From: an uncultured Pseudomonadota bacterium
GTDB taxonomy: Bacteria; Pseudomonadota; Gammaproteobacteria; Methylococcales; Methylomonadaceae
DNA length: 64,000 bases
Assembly (NCBI GenBank): GCA_903889445.1
Contig: CAISXF010000044.1
Coordinates: forward strand, 1 to 64,000
Reading direction: 5' to 3'
The notes below the pieces were generated by a model. It worked only from the letters and a program-made list of their open reading frames with translations, did no database searches and was not told the DNA's origin. The position numbers and the translations under genes are program-made. Shown here in pieces: positions 1 to 8,921 of the stretch; position 1 is the stretch's first letter, and each line of letters starts with the position of its first letter.

Positions 1-458
1 CCAGCGGAGTTGTACGCTAAATTTCCACCGACGCTGCAAAATGCCGCACTGGTTGGATCGGGCGACCAGAAAAAGCCTGCACTTTTGACGTAATCTTGCA
101 CTTCTTGATTGGTGATGCCGGTTTGAACTTTGATGTAACGATTGTCAGGCGAAAAATCCAACACTTGTTTCATGCGTTCCAACGACAAAACCAAACCGCC
201 GTGTAATGGCACGATTGCGCCTGTTGTGCCGGTTCCACGCCCTCGCGCGGTAATCGCAATGTCAAATTCATTGCACAATTGTACGACGTGCAAAACCTGT
301 TCGTGTGTCGTGGCAAAAACAACGACTTGTGGCAGCGCATGACGGCGGCTGTTATCGTAGCCATACGTCCAACATTCTTCGTGGTCGGTGAGAATATCGT
401 TTTTGGGAAAAATGTTTTTTAAAGCAGTTAGAAATTCGGTCGGAAGAGTTTTTTGCAT
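1..458 (-). CDS. FAD-linked oxidase, GlcD-like (partial, N-terminal part)
   Basis: The reverse strand reads open from an ATG at 458 to the window edge (152 codons, no stop), so only the N-terminal part is present. The translation carries the FAD-binding PCMH signature of glycolate/D-lactate dehydrogenases: an ARGRGTGTTGA loop followed by GGLVLSLERM, then VQTGITNQEVQDYV and SVGGNLAYNSA. Family members oxidise 2-hydroxyacids such as glycolate or D-lactate and pass electrons to quinones or cytochromes. The catalytic C-terminal FAD-oxidase domain lies outside the window, so the substrate cannot be told. A paired-hairpin repeat lies just upstream of its start. Confidence 0.8.
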   Translation of the reverse strand, partial: MQKTLPTEFLTALKNIFPKNDILTDHEECWTYGYDNSRRHALPQVVVFATTHEQVLHVVQLCNEFDIAITARGRGTGTTGAIVPLHGGLVLSLERMKQVLDFSPDNRYIKVQTGITNQEVQDYVKSAGFFWSPDPTSAAFCSVGGNLAYNSA

Positions 459-477
459 AGTTTTTTAGGTTTCAAAT

Positions 478-556
478 GTAGGGGCAAATAACATTTGCCC
501 GCTTTCAACTACGGCGTAATTGAAATGGGAAAAGGGCGAATGTTATTCGCCCATAC
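478..556. repeat. Paired-hairpin REP-like element, copy 1
   Basis: The outer ends read GTAGGGGC and GCCCATAC. Inside are two near-perfect hairpins, GGGCAAAT-aac-ATTTGCCC and GGGCGAAT-gtt-ATTCGCCC, separated by about 35 bases. The same architecture recurs at 15848, 32583, 33012 and 57161. It lies between the glcD-like gene and the BON lipoprotein gene. Confidence 0.75.
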
Positions 557-560
557 AAAA

Positions 561-1148
561 TCAATCGATATATTCGAATACCGTCACGAGTTGACGAATA
601 TCGGGTTCCAGTCGAACCACGTTAATGACCACTGTGCCTTCATTACGATGCACGCGCCCCATTAAATACACCGAACTTTGCTCGACAACTATCTTAATCA
701 ACGACGGATCAAAATTCGGCAAATCATGAATTTGCGTCAAGGCTTGTCTGAGATTTTGGGCAATCCGATGATCATTCGACCGCGATAAATTATCACTGGG
801 ATAATCCACAATTAAATTGTCATGCACCATTTTAACGTGCTTCACAACCCGCACCATTTCAACAATTTGGATTTTCACCGCCTCATTCATCGCCTCGCCA
901 GTCAGCAACACCGCGCCATTATAAACAGCCACATTCACATGGGCGAAACGTCGCATTTCTTCATCGTCACGCAAATTTTCTTTGATTTCAGTCGCAATAT
1001 CTTTGTCGATTTCAGCCATATCCGCCGTGCGACGATCAGCAACCGTGTGCGGATTGGCGCGAATATTTTTTTTCGGGCTGCAACCTGTCGTCAATGTCAT
1101 CGTCAGAATGCAGCAAAAAATTAGTAGGCGACTCACTTTTTTCATCAT
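561..1148 (-). CDS. Dual BON-domain lipoprotein (DolP/YraP-like)
   Basis: The predicted protein is 195 aa, with a lipoprotein signal (MMKK n-region, hydrophobic core, lipobox ending TTGC around residue 23). Two BON domains follow. The first contains VNVAVYNGAVLLTGEA and the second VVEQSSVYLMGRVHRNEG, ending TVFEYID. Length, order and C-terminal signature resemble E. coli DolP (YraP), an outer-membrane lipoprotein that supports envelope integrity. The chosen ATG (1148) follows the minE stop (1150-1152) by one base; a second ATG sits at 1145, and an upstream start at 1178 would run into minE. The position suggests cotranscription with min genes. Assignment to DolP rather than another BON lipoprotein is inferred. 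Confidence 0.8.
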   Translation of the reverse strand: MMKKVSRLLIFCCILTMTLTTGCSPKKNIRANPHTVADRRTADMAEIDKDIATEIKENLRDDEEMRRFAHVNVAVYNGAVLLTGEAMNEAVKIQIVEMVRVVKHVKMVHDNLIVDYPSDNLSRSNDHRIAQNLRQALTQIHDLPNFDPSLIKIVVEQSSVYLMGRVHRNEGTVVINVVRLEPDIRQLVTVFEYID

Positions 1149-1149
1149 G

Positions 1150-1410
1150 TTAATTACGCCGCCGATCTGACAGAACAATGTTCAATTCGAGTGTCTCTTG
1201 ATTGTCGTTTTGCTCTAAGTTAATCGTCATCGCATCTTGACTCACATCGACATACCGTTGAATTACTAACAATAATTCTTTTTGCAATTGTGGCAAATAA
1301 GACGGCTGACTGCTGGAGGAACGCTCGTAAGCCACCAGAATTTGTAGTCGTTCCTTAGCGAGTGAAGCGGAACTGATTTTAGATGTTCTAAAATAATCCA
1401 GTAAACTCAT
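1150..1410 (-). CDS. minE: Cell division topological specificity factor MinE
   Basis: The protein is 86 aa, typical of MinE. It begins MSLLDYFRTSK, the membrane-targeting helix, followed by the AKERLQILVAYERS segment that binds MinD and stimulates its ATPase, then a C-terminal dimerisation domain. MinE drives pole-to-pole oscillation of MinCD so that the Z ring forms at mid-cell. The ATG lies 2 bases after the minD stop, giving the usual minC-minD-minE order. Confidence 0.97.
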   Translation of the reverse strand: MSLLDYFRTSKISSASLAKERLQILVAYERSSSSQPSYLPQLQKELLLVIQRYVDVSQDAMTINLEQNDNQETLELNIVLSDRRRN

Positions 1411-1412
1411 GA

Positions 1413-2222
1413 TTATTTCCCTCCGAATAACTTCCTAAAAAATCCTTTCTTATCATCAATAAATCGATGCGGCTTCTTTTCACCTAAATAACGCGCCACA
1501 ATGTCCGCGTACGCCTGACCCGCATCACTTTTCTCATCCAGAATAACGGGAATTCCTGAATTTGATGCCAACAACACGGATTTAGATTCAGGAATAACCC
1601 CTAATAAATCCAAAGATAAAATTTCTTGTACATCGTCCAAACTGAGCATTTCCTTCGATCTCACGCGCTCCTGTGAATAACGCGATAACAATAGATATTC
1701 TTTAATCGGTTCGGCATTTTGTTCAGCACGACGCGATTTGCTAGCGAGTAAACCCAAAATTCGATCCGAATCCCGCACCGAAGACACTTCAGGATTCGTC
1801 ACAATAAACGCATCGTCGGCAAAATACATCGCCAAATGTGCGCCTTTTTCAATGCCCGCCGGTGAATCGCACACAATATATTTAAACTCTTTCGCTAATT
1901 CTTCTAAAATTTTACCGATGCCTTCTTGGGTTAGCGCGTCTTTATTGCGGGTTTGGGACGCAGGCAAAATCGACAATAAATTACAGTTTTTATCTTTAAT
2001 TAAGGCTTGATGCAACGTCGCTTCGCCGTTAATCACGTTGATAATGTCATACACCACGCGGCGTTCACAGCCCATAATCAAATCTAAATTACGCAAACCC
2101 ACGTCAAAATCAATCACCACCGTTTTGTGACCTTTTTTCGCCAGCCCCATAGAAATCGCTGCGCTGGTAGTGGTTTTACCCACGCCCCCTTTACCCGACG
2201 TTACAACAATAATTCGTGCCAT
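1413..2222 (-). CDS. minD: Septum site-determining ATPase MinD
   Basis: The 269 aa protein has the deviant Walker A motif GKGGVGKTT at residues 10-18, a switch I-like DFDVGLRNLD, and CDSPAGIE as Walker B. It ends in an amphipathic basic helix (KKGFFRKLFGGK) that anchors MinD to the inner membrane in its ATP form. MinD recruits MinC and is released by MinE. A strong GGAGGG ribosome-binding site precedes the ATG. It sits 34 bases after minC and 2 bases before minE. Confidence 0.98.
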   Translation of the reverse strand: MARIIVVTSGKGGVGKTTTSAAISMGLAKKGHKTVVIDFDVGLRNLDLIMGCERRVVYDIINVINGEATLHQALIKDKNCNLLSILPASQTRNKDALTQEGIGKILEELAKEFKYIVCDSPAGIEKGAHLAMYFADDAFIVTNPEVSSVRDSDRILGLLASKSRRAEQNAEPIKEYLLLSRYSQERVRSKEMLSLDDVQEILSLDLLGVIPESKSVLLASNSGIPVILDEKSDAGQAYADIVARYLGEKKPHRFIDDKKGFFRKLFGGK

Positions 2223-2256
2223 TTATAGCCCTCCAAAAGAATTTTTATGATATTCA

Positions 2257-3003
2257 TTAAACTAACGATTTAATGACTAAAGTGTTTTTTTGTAAATAAA
2301 TTTGAATCGGAGCATTCGCAATCGCCCCTTGAATATCGTCGCTGATTTTATAATTACCCGCGATTGAAATCAGTTCAGCTTGTAAATTCAAACAGAAAAT
2401 TCGTGCCTCGGTATTGCCCTGAACACCTGCTAACGCACGACCGCGCAACGACCCGTAAACGTGGATATTACCTTCTGCTAAAATTTCTGCGCCTGCGCCG
2501 ACTTGTGCCAACACAATTAAATCCCCGTGCGAATAAATCCGTTGTCCCGACCGAATCGGTTTCGTAATAATCACGTTATTGGAATCGTGAAACGTCAATT
2601 CATCATCAACCTGTAAGGGTGTTCTGGTTGAACTTTTCGTGTAATCAATTTTCGTTTCGGGATTAGATTGTGACGTATTGACGGGAATTCCTAACGTAAT
2701 CGCTTCCAGATTTTGTTGTTCGTTCCCGCCTCGTACGCCAATCACAAACAAACCGGATTTACGAATACAGGCAACTAAATCACCAAAATTGATAAATAAC
2801 TCTTTTTTGTTCACATCACTCAAATCCACCACAATGGGCGAATGCTTAAAAAATTCGGGTGCGAGTTTAATTTTTTCGTCCAGTAACTTCTCAATAATTA
2901 CCAAATCATTATTGGTAAGGCTTAAAACAGGCACCGAAAATGTGCTGCTTTTGAATTCTACAGCGGGAGGAGAATGGGATTTAGACCGCGCGTTAATCGT
3001 CAT
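2257..3003 (-). CDS. minC: Septum site-determining protein MinC
   Basis: This is the FtsZ-polymerisation inhibitor of the Min system, 248 aa. The C-terminal half is the MinD-binding beta-helix domain, recognisable by RSGQRIYSHGDLIVLAQVGAGAEILAEGNIHVYGSLRGRALAG. The N-terminal half is the FtsZ-interacting domain. An ATG at 3003 is chosen; a TTG at 3015 in the same frame would add four residues. It is divergent from rimO across about 125 bases and leads the minCDE cluster. Confidence 0.96.
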   Translation of the reverse strand: MTINARSKSHSPPAVEFKSSTFSVPVLSLTNNDLVIIEKLLDEKIKLAPEFFKHSPIVVDLSDVNKKELFINFGDLVACIRKSGLFVIGVRGGNEQQNLEAITLGIPVNTSQSNPETKIDYTKSSTRTPLQVDDELTFHDSNNVIITKPIRSGQRIYSHGDLIVLAQVGAGAEILAEGNIHVYGSLRGRALAGVQGNTEARIFCLNLQAELISIAGNYKISDDIQGAIANAPIQIYLQKNTLVIKSLV

Positions 3004-3076
3004 TAGTGGATTCAACAGATGGAAGTAATGGCTTGAATTCTAACACCGCTACCGATAAAAATCATTTTTCTGTGCG

Positions 3077-3085
3077 TGCTATAAT
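3077..3085 (+). promoter_or_regulatory. rimO: Extended -10 promoter element, probably for rimO
   Basis: TG-C-TATAAT is a perfect extended -10 box, 47 bases upstream of the rimO ATG and pointing toward it. The -35 region is weak, as is usual when an extended -10 is present. The start site is not otherwise supported. Confidence 0.5.
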
Positions 3086-3131
3086 GCCGCGCAATTGGGT
3101 TATTTTTGATTATTTTTGACGGATTTATTTG

Positions 3132-4442
3132 ATGAGCGCACCGCATATTGGTTTTATTAGTTTAGGCTGCCCGAAAGCGTTGGTAGACAGCGAACGTATT
3201 TTGACCACGTTACGCCGTGAAGGTTATACGATTTCCCCGACATACGAAAACGCGGATTTAGTCGTGGTGAACACTTGCGGTTTTATCGATTCAGCAGTCG
3301 AAGAATCGCTCGACAGCATTGGAGAAGCGTTGGCGAAAAATGGCAAAGTGATTGTCACGGGTTGTTTAGGTTCACGCGAAGCAGAAATCCGCGCCAAACA
3401 TCCACAAGTTTTAAAAGTCACCGGCGCACACGCTTTTGACGAAGTGGTTGCTGCTGTTCACGAATATCTGCCCGCGCCACATCAACCGTTTTTAGATTTG
3501 TTACCGCCACAAGGCATCAAACTTACGCCCGACTATTATGCGTATTTGAAAATTTCCGAAGGCTGTAATCATCGTTGCACGTTTTGCATTATTCCGTCGA
3601 TGCGCGGTGATTTAGTCAGTCGTCCGATTGATGAAGTTTTGCGTGAAGCTGAAACGTTAGCGAAAGCGGGCGTGAAAGAATTACTCGTGGTGTCGCAAGA
3701 TACTAGTGCTTATGGTTTGGATTTGAAATACGCGCCCCGCGATTGGCGCGGCAAATCGTATCAAACCCGTTTTTATGATTTAGCTGACGCGCTGGGCGAT
3801 TTGGGAATTTGGGTACGAATGCACTATGTTTATCCGTATCCGCACGTCGATAATGTGATTCCGTTGATGGCAGAAGGAAAGATTTTGCCGTATTTGGATA
3901 TTCCCTTTCAACATTCAAATTCACGCATTTTGAAAGCAATGAAACGTCCCGCCGCGAGTGAAAATAATTTAACGCGCATCAAAGCGTGGCGCGAAGTGTG
4001 TCCGGATATTACGTTGAGAAGTACGTTTATCGTCGGTTTTCCAAGTGAAACCGAAAGCGAATTTGAAGAATTGTTAGATTTTTTAACTGAAGCGCAATTA
4101 GACCGCGTGGGCGCGTTTGCCTATTCACCCGTGAAAGGCGCGGCGGCAAATGAGTTGCCGAATCCTGTTCCCGAAGAAGTGAAACAAGAACGTTTGGCGC
4201 GTTTCATGGCGCATCAAGCCGAAATCAGCGCGGCACGATTGCAACGTCGAATCGGTCGAATCGAAACCGTTTTGATTGATGAAGTCGTGGAAGAGGGTGC
4301 GGTGGCGCGGAGTAAAGCCGATGCCCCTGAAATTGACGGACAAGTTTTCATCGATGGCGCGACACATTTGAAAGCCGGTGATTTTGTGCAAGTCGAAATC
4401 GAAGACGCAGACGATTACGATATGTGGGGAAAGTTGGTTTAA
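3132..4442 (+). CDS. rimO: Ribosomal protein uS12 methylthiotransferase RimO
   Basis: A radical SAM/MTTase enzyme that adds a methylthio group to an aspartate of ribosomal protein S12, 436 aa. The N-terminal UPF0004 domain has the three cluster cysteines in [20 protein letters not shown] and TGCLG. The radical SAM motif is CNHRCTFC near residue 145, and a TRAM domain closes the protein ([21 protein letters not shown]). The [12 protein letters not shown] start separates RimO from MiaB. The ATG at 3132 is preferred over an in-frame TTG one codon earlier. Confidence 0.97.
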   Translation: MSAPHIGFISLGCPKALVDSERILTTLRREGYTISPTYENADLVVVNTCGFIDSAVEESLDSIGEALAKNGKVIVTGCLGSREAEIRAKHPQVLKVTGAHAFDEVVAAVHEYLPAPHQPFLDLLPPQGIKLTPDYYAYLKISEGCNHRCTFCIIPSMRGDLVSRPIDEVLREAETLAKAGVKELLVVSQDTSAYGLDLKYAPRDWRGKSYQTRFYDLADALGDLGIWVRMHYVYPYPHVDNVIPLMAEGKILPYLDIPFQHSNSRILKAMKRPAASENNLTRIKAWREVCPDITLRSTFIVGFPSETESEFEELLDFLTEAQLDRVGAFAYSPVKGAAANELPNPVPEEVKQERLARFMAHQAEISAARLQRRIGRIETVLIDEVVEEGAVARSKADAPEIDGQVFIDGATHLKAGDFVQVEIEDADDYDMWGKLV

Positions 4443-4483
4443 CTCGCACGAATCACACCTTTTTAATTTTTTGGATTTTCAAT

Positions 4484-4603
4484 ATGAAACCTAACGTATT
4501 TGTTCCATTGTCGTTCCTGTTTTTGTTAAGCACCGCGCAAGCCGCCACCGTTACAAAAACGACCATTACGAAAACCAGCGTCACGCCAACTTTAAGGAGT
4601 TAA
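4484..4603 (+). CDS. Small secreted peptide, unknown function (39 aa)
   Basis: This short reading frame has an ATG at 4484 and stops at 4601-4603. It encodes a clear Sec signal peptide (MKPNVFVPLSFLFLLSTAQA) followed by a 19-residue Thr/Lys-rich tail. The AAGGAG ribosome-binding site of the next gene lies within its last codons, and its stop is 2 bases before the next ATG, so the two are probably translated together. No family is recognised. It could be a real exported peptide, a leader peptide, or the 5' remnant of a larger exported gene. Confidence 0.45.
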   Translation: MKPNVFVPLSFLFLLSTAQAATVTKTTITKTSVTPTLRS

Positions 4604-4605
4604 TT

Positions 4606-5358
4606 ATGAAAAAATCAGCTTATTTAGCGGCTTCAATCCTTATTTCAAACAGCTTGATTACAAATGCGGATACATTATCAAGTGTTTTGAATGACATCCA
4701 AAACAATATGATTGTTGTGGAAAAAACTGGGGCTTGCGATAGAAATCCAAATTTAATGACTGCTGTTGATTCAAAAATACGCTCATTAAAACCATGTAAT
4801 GCTGTTGTAGCTCAATGTCCCTCAGGAACCACTATTATTCCAGGATTGTCTAAATGTAAAAGGGATTCCAGTAATAATGATGCGGAAATTTTAGGAATAT
4901 TGAAAAAAATAAAAGGCGATTCTGTTTCGGATTTGAGTAAGCCTGCGGGCTTCGATTCTGTAATTACGTCTAAAACATCAATGAAAACTAATCAGCAGCA
5001 ATGTGGTACTGATTCAGATGGTTACAGTTGGACTGGCGACGATAATAATTACACTCCATTTTGTTTTTTTGACCTGTCAAAAGTTGAATATGTAAGCGAC
5101 AACAGTCTGAAATATGCTATTGAATACAATGCCGATGGCGGTCTAATTGTAATGCAAAATAAACCTGCAAATTATGGTTATACCTACCCAGAAACTTTTG
5201 CATCGTTTAATAATTATTCAAAAATCACTACTGGGGAATTTAATAACGGAACCAACTATAAATGTTATGCAATCAACATTAAGGCGACGGCACGTTGTAT
5301 CACCGTTCCTGTAGGATTTGTAAAAAAACTTGGTGTGGATACGAGCGTATACAAATAA
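4606..5358 (+). CDS. Putative exported Cys-containing protein, unknown
   Basis: The protein is 250 aa and no family is recognised. The start has a Sec-like signal (MKKSAYLAASILISNSLITNA) behind a good AAGGAG site. The mature part has eight cysteines, an even number compatible with disulfides in the periplasm or outside the cell. It is also Asn/Ser-rich and acidic. The second half has a compact pattern (GYSWTGDDNNYTPFCFFD, then YNADGGLIVMQNKPANYGYTYPE) that suggests a small beta-rich domain. It opens the accessory block between rimO and eno. Confidence 0.6.
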   Translation: MKKSAYLAASILISNSLITNADTLSSVLNDIQNNMIVVEKTGACDRNPNLMTAVDSKIRSLKPCNAVVAQCPSGTTIIPGLSKCKRDSSNNDAEILGILKKIKGDSVSDLSKPAGFDSVITSKTSMKTNQQQCGTDSDGYSWTGDDNNYTPFCFFDLSKVEYVSDNSLKYAIEYNADGGLIVMQNKPANYGYTYPETFASFNNYSKITTGEFNNGTNYKCYAINIKATARCITVPVGFVKKLGVDTSVYK

Positions 5359-5403
5359 TCGTCCGCACTTTGCGCTAGCTTAGTTATAAAAAATGTCGAT
5401 TGA

Positions 5404-5447
5404 TTTGGCTTTGTGGCGGTTGGGATTTTGATTTTTTTGGGAGGTTT
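5404..5447 (+). repeat. Repeated leader, copy A (before hicA)
   Basis: TTTGGCTTTGTG followed by GTTGGGATTTTGATTTTTTTGGGAGGTTTT directly precedes the hicA ATG and supplies its GGGAGG ribosome-binding site. Nearly the same sequence precedes the GIY-YIG/RepL-like gene (5861) and a diverged copy precedes the Uma2 gene (6613). Confidence 0.7.
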
Positions 5448-5449
5448 TG

Positions 5450-5638
5450 ATGAAAGTTTCAGAGCTGTTGAAACTGATTGAGCAAAATGGTTGGTTTTTA
5501 GTTCGACAGCGTGGCAGTCATCGACAATTTCATCATTTGTACAAATCAGGAACTGTCACCGTTGCAGGTAAACCGAGTATTGATATGCCAGCGGGAACGT
5601 TGAACAGTGTTTTAAAACAAGCAGGTTTGAAGGAGTAG
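5450..5638 (+). CDS. hicA: HicA-family mRNA interferase toxin
   Basis: A 62 aa protein with the dsRBD-like HicA fold: KVSELLKLIEQNGWFLVRQRGSHRQFHH, with the catalytic His in the GSHRQF motif, then VTVAGKPSIDMPAGTLNSVLKQAGL. HicA toxins cleave mRNA during stress and are neutralised by HicB. The ATG at 5450 is used; an in-frame TTG sits one codon upstream. The hicB gene starts 3 bases after the stop, the usual toxin-first order. Confidence 0.93.
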   Translation: MKVSELLKLIEQNGWFLVRQRGSHRQFHHLYKSGTVTVAGKPSIDMPAGTLNSVLKQAGLKE

Positions 5639-5641
5639 AAA

Positions 5642-5860
5642 ATGCAGTATATGGTCGTAATCGAAAAAGGCGAAACCAGTTATGGCGCGTTTGTCCCAGA
5701 TTTAGCGGGTTGTGTAGCCGTTGGTGAAACTGAAAATGAAGTCATTGAGTTAATTCAAGAGGCGATTCAATTTCATTTAGAAGATTTGAAAGCCGAAGGT
5801 TTTAGCATTCCACGCCCTGTTTCAAAAAGTACGTTTGTTGATGTTGAAATGGCGTATTAA
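5642..5860 (+). CDS. hicB: HicB-family antitoxin
   Basis: A 72 aa antitoxin with the partially degraded RNase H fold of HicB: MQYMVVIEKGETSYGAFVPDLAGCVAVGETENEVIELIQEAIQFHLEDLKAEG. HicB proteins usually add a C-terminal DNA-binding segment; this short form ends soon after the core (PVSKSTFVDVEMAY), so it may repress poorly or use another contact. An AAGGAG site at the end of hicA serves its start. Confidence 0.93.
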   Translation: MQYMVVIEKGETSYGAFVPDLAGCVAVGETENEVIELIQEAIQFHLEDLKAEGFSIPRPVSKSTFVDVEMAY

Positions 5861-5903
5861 TTTGGCTTTGTGAGTGTTGGGATTTTGATTTTTTGGGAGG
5901 TTT
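5861..5903 (+). repeat. Repeated leader, copy B (before the GIY-YIG/RepL-like gene)
   Basis: TTTGGCTTTGTGAGTGTTGG then GATTTTGATTTTTTGGGAGG matches copy A at 5404 with only a few differences. It begins right after the hicB stop and provides the ribosome-binding site of the next gene. Confidence 0.7.
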
Positions 5904-5907
5904 AAAA

Positions 5908-6576
5908 ATGAAACTGATTTATATTGTTGAAGATGGTCGCGGAAACAAGAAAATAGGAATGACGCGAGATATTCAACGTCGAGTATCGCAACTTAAAACG
6001 GCTATTCCGAATGGCATTATATCTGTGATGATTTCTGATTTTATGGAAAATGCCAGTGTGATTGAAAAACAATTGCACGAAGCAAATAGAGCGTACCGAT
6101 TAAACGGTGAATGGTTTAGCAAAGTGGTTGATTTTTGCGATATTGATTTTTCATACTCAACAATCGACATTGCCCGAAAATCTATTTTGACGTTTCAAGA
6201 TTCATTAGAAATTATTGCAACAGATGAAGACATGACAGGGCAAACTCTAAAAGTTATGTTGTTGTTAATGGGAAATTTACAATTTGATAATTACATTACG
6301 ATTAAACAAGTTTCTATTGCTGAAAAATTGAAAATTGATAAGGCAGATGTTAGCAAAGCCATGAAACTCTTAGTTGGTAAAAGCATCATTCTCAAAGTTA
6401 GAGAAGGTACAACGACGGGTTATAAATTGAATCCGACTTATGGCTGGAAAGGCAAAGTTGAAAACATGGAAAAAGCCAAAGAACAAATGGAAAAAGATAA
6501 AATTATCAAATTTCCAGCAGCACAAGAAGTTCCTGAAGCTGACGTTGAAACCTACACGGACGACATTCCGTATTGA
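5908..6576 (+). CDS. GIY-YIG-like (T5orf172/Mug113) domain fused to RepL-like winged helix
   Basis: A 222 aa protein with two recognisable parts. Residues about 1-75 resemble the T5orf172/Mug113 branch of GIY-YIG nucleases: KLIYIVEDGRGNKKIGMTRDIQRRVSQL, a central glutamate in SVIEKQLHEANRAYR, and NGEWFSK. Residues about 95-190 resemble the winged helix of RepL plasmid replication initiators: KVMLLLMGNLQFDNYITIKQVSIAEKL, then VSKAMKLLVGKSIILK and YKLNPTYGWKG. The tail is charged. An ATG at 5908 follows a GGGAGG site; an in-frame TTG at 5893 lies inside the repeated leader and is unlikely. It may bind and nick DNA; no target is evident. Confidence 0.65.
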   Translation: MKLIYIVEDGRGNKKIGMTRDIQRRVSQLKTAIPNGIISVMISDFMENASVIEKQLHEANRAYRLNGEWFSKVVDFCDIDFSYSTIDIARKSILTFQDSLEIIATDEDMTGQTLKVMLLLMGNLQFDNYITIKQVSIAEKLKIDKADVSKAMKLLVGKSIILKVREGTTTGYKLNPTYGWKGKVENMEKAKEQMEKDKIIKFPAAQEVPEADVETYTDDIPY

Positions 6577-6612
6577 ACGATTAGAGCCAAAACTTCAGAT
6601 TGTGAGCGTTGA

Positions 6613-6658
6613 TGGACTTTGTTTTTCGAGTGTTGGAATTTTGATTTTTTGAGGAGTG
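6613..6658 (+). repeat. Repeated leader, copy C (before the Uma2 gene), diverged
   Basis: GGACTTTGTTTTTCGAGTGTTGG then AATTTTGATTTTTTGAGGAG keeps the GTGTTGG-ATTTTGATTTTTTG core of copies A and B and again ends in the ribosome-binding site. Confidence 0.55.
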
Positions 6659-6665
6659 AAAAACG

Positions 6666-7238
6666 ATGAGTGCATTACAAAAACAAACTCATTTAACCGA
6701 ACAAGATTATTTAGCGTTTGAAGAAGCCAGCGACGTAAAACACGAATACGTTGCGGGTAAAATTTATGCGATGGCGGGCGCAAGCCGTCAGCATAATCAA
6801 ATTACAGGCAATCTTTTCTTTCAATTACGCAGCGCATCTCGTGGCAAAGGTGGAAATTGCAACGTTTTTGCCAGCGACATGAAATTACGCGCTGAAAACG
6901 GAAGTTTTTATTATTATCCCGACGTAATTTTGAGTTGTGCCGAAGATGATAATGCCCAATTTCACTGTGAAAAACCGTGTTTTATTGCCGAAGTGTTGTC
7001 AAAAAGTACGGCAAAACTCGACCGGCGTGAAAAGTGGCAAACGTATCAAAAAATTCCAAGTTTGCGTTATTATTTGCTCGTTGATTCACTCAAACAAAAA
7101 GTAGATTATTTTATTCGCAGTGAAACAGGCGAATGGTTTGGCGCAGAATTAGAAGGTGGTGAAACGGTAACAATAGAATGTGAAAATTATCAGGCAGTTT
7201 TAACCCTTGCAGATATTTACGAAGATGTTAGTTTTTAA
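6666..7238 (+). CDS. Uma2-family (DUF820) PD-(D/E)XK nuclease-like protein
   Basis: The 190 aa length is typical of Uma2. The start QKQTHLTEQDYLAFEEASDVKHEYVAGKIYAMAGAS is characteristic. The PD-(D/E)XK core is visible in FASDMKLRAENG...YYYPDVILSC and FIAEVLSKSTAKLDRREKWQTYQKIPSLRYYLLVD. The family is very abundant in cyanobacteria and filamentous sulfur bacteria; a role is not established, and both defence and transposon-related functions have been suggested. It is the last gene of the accessory block, 51 bases before eno. Confidence 0.88.
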   Translation: MSALQKQTHLTEQDYLAFEEASDVKHEYVAGKIYAMAGASRQHNQITGNLFFQLRSASRGKGGNCNVFASDMKLRAENGSFYYYPDVILSCAEDDNAQFHCEKPCFIAEVLSKSTAKLDRREKWQTYQKIPSLRYYLLVDSLKQKVDYFIRSETGEWFGAELEGGETVTIECENYQAVLTLADIYEDVSF

Positions 7239-7283
7239 GTTTGAGACGTTAATTTTTTAATCGTATTTTTATTTTAGGAGTAA

Positions 7284-8570
<1,287 letters not shown>

Positions 8571-8581
8571 AAGGTAAATAA

Positions 8582-8624
8582 GGAGTACAAACCTTTGGTT
8601 TGTAGTTTGATAGGTTTGTACTCC
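8582..8624. repeat. GGAGTACAAACC palindrome, copy 1
   Basis: GGAGTACAAACC and its exact complement GGTTTGTACTCC are separated by 19 bases, with an inner AAACC-ttt-GGTTT hairpin. It lies between eno and ftsB. A second element with the same arms lies upstream of purM; both continue GGTTTGTACTCCGAATT. It could act as an attenuator between eno and ftsB. Confidence 0.7.
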
Positions 8625-8632
8625 GAATTCTT

Positions 8633-8902
8633 ATGAAAATTATCGTCATTATTCTCCTCGTCCTGATTGGGCAATTGCAGTATCGCTTATGGTTTGGCGA
8701 TGGCAGCATTACTGAAATTAACACTTATCAAACACGTTTAAACGAATTAAAAATCCAAGTAGACGAAAAAAAACACCGTAACGAAATGCTTTACGCCGAA
8801 GTGTTGGATTTACGCAAAGGGCAAGAAGCGGTTGAAGAACGCGCCCGCGAGGAATTGGGCATGATTAAAGAAGGCGAAACATTTATTCAGGTAATTGATT
8901 AA
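8633..8902 (+). CDS. ftsB: Cell division protein FtsB
   Basis: A bitopic inner-membrane protein of the FtsQLB divisome complex, 89 aa. The N-terminus is a transmembrane helix (KIIVIILLVLIGQLQYRLWFG), followed by a periplasmic coiled coil (TRLNELKIQVDEKKHRNEMLYAEVLDLRKG) and the conserved EERAREELGMIKEGETF end. Position directly after eno supports the call. Confidence 0.95.
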   Translation: MKIIVIILLVLIGQLQYRLWFGDGSITEINTYQTRLNELKIQVDEKKHRNEMLYAEVLDLRKGQEAVEERAREELGMIKEGETFIQVID

Positions 8903-8921
8903 AAAATTGAGAAACTTAAAA

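Noticed and set aside
5404-6658. Integron attC sites for the repeated leaders
   Set aside because: GTTGGGA does not fit the GTTRRRY core, no inverse core pairs with it, and no integrase is present.
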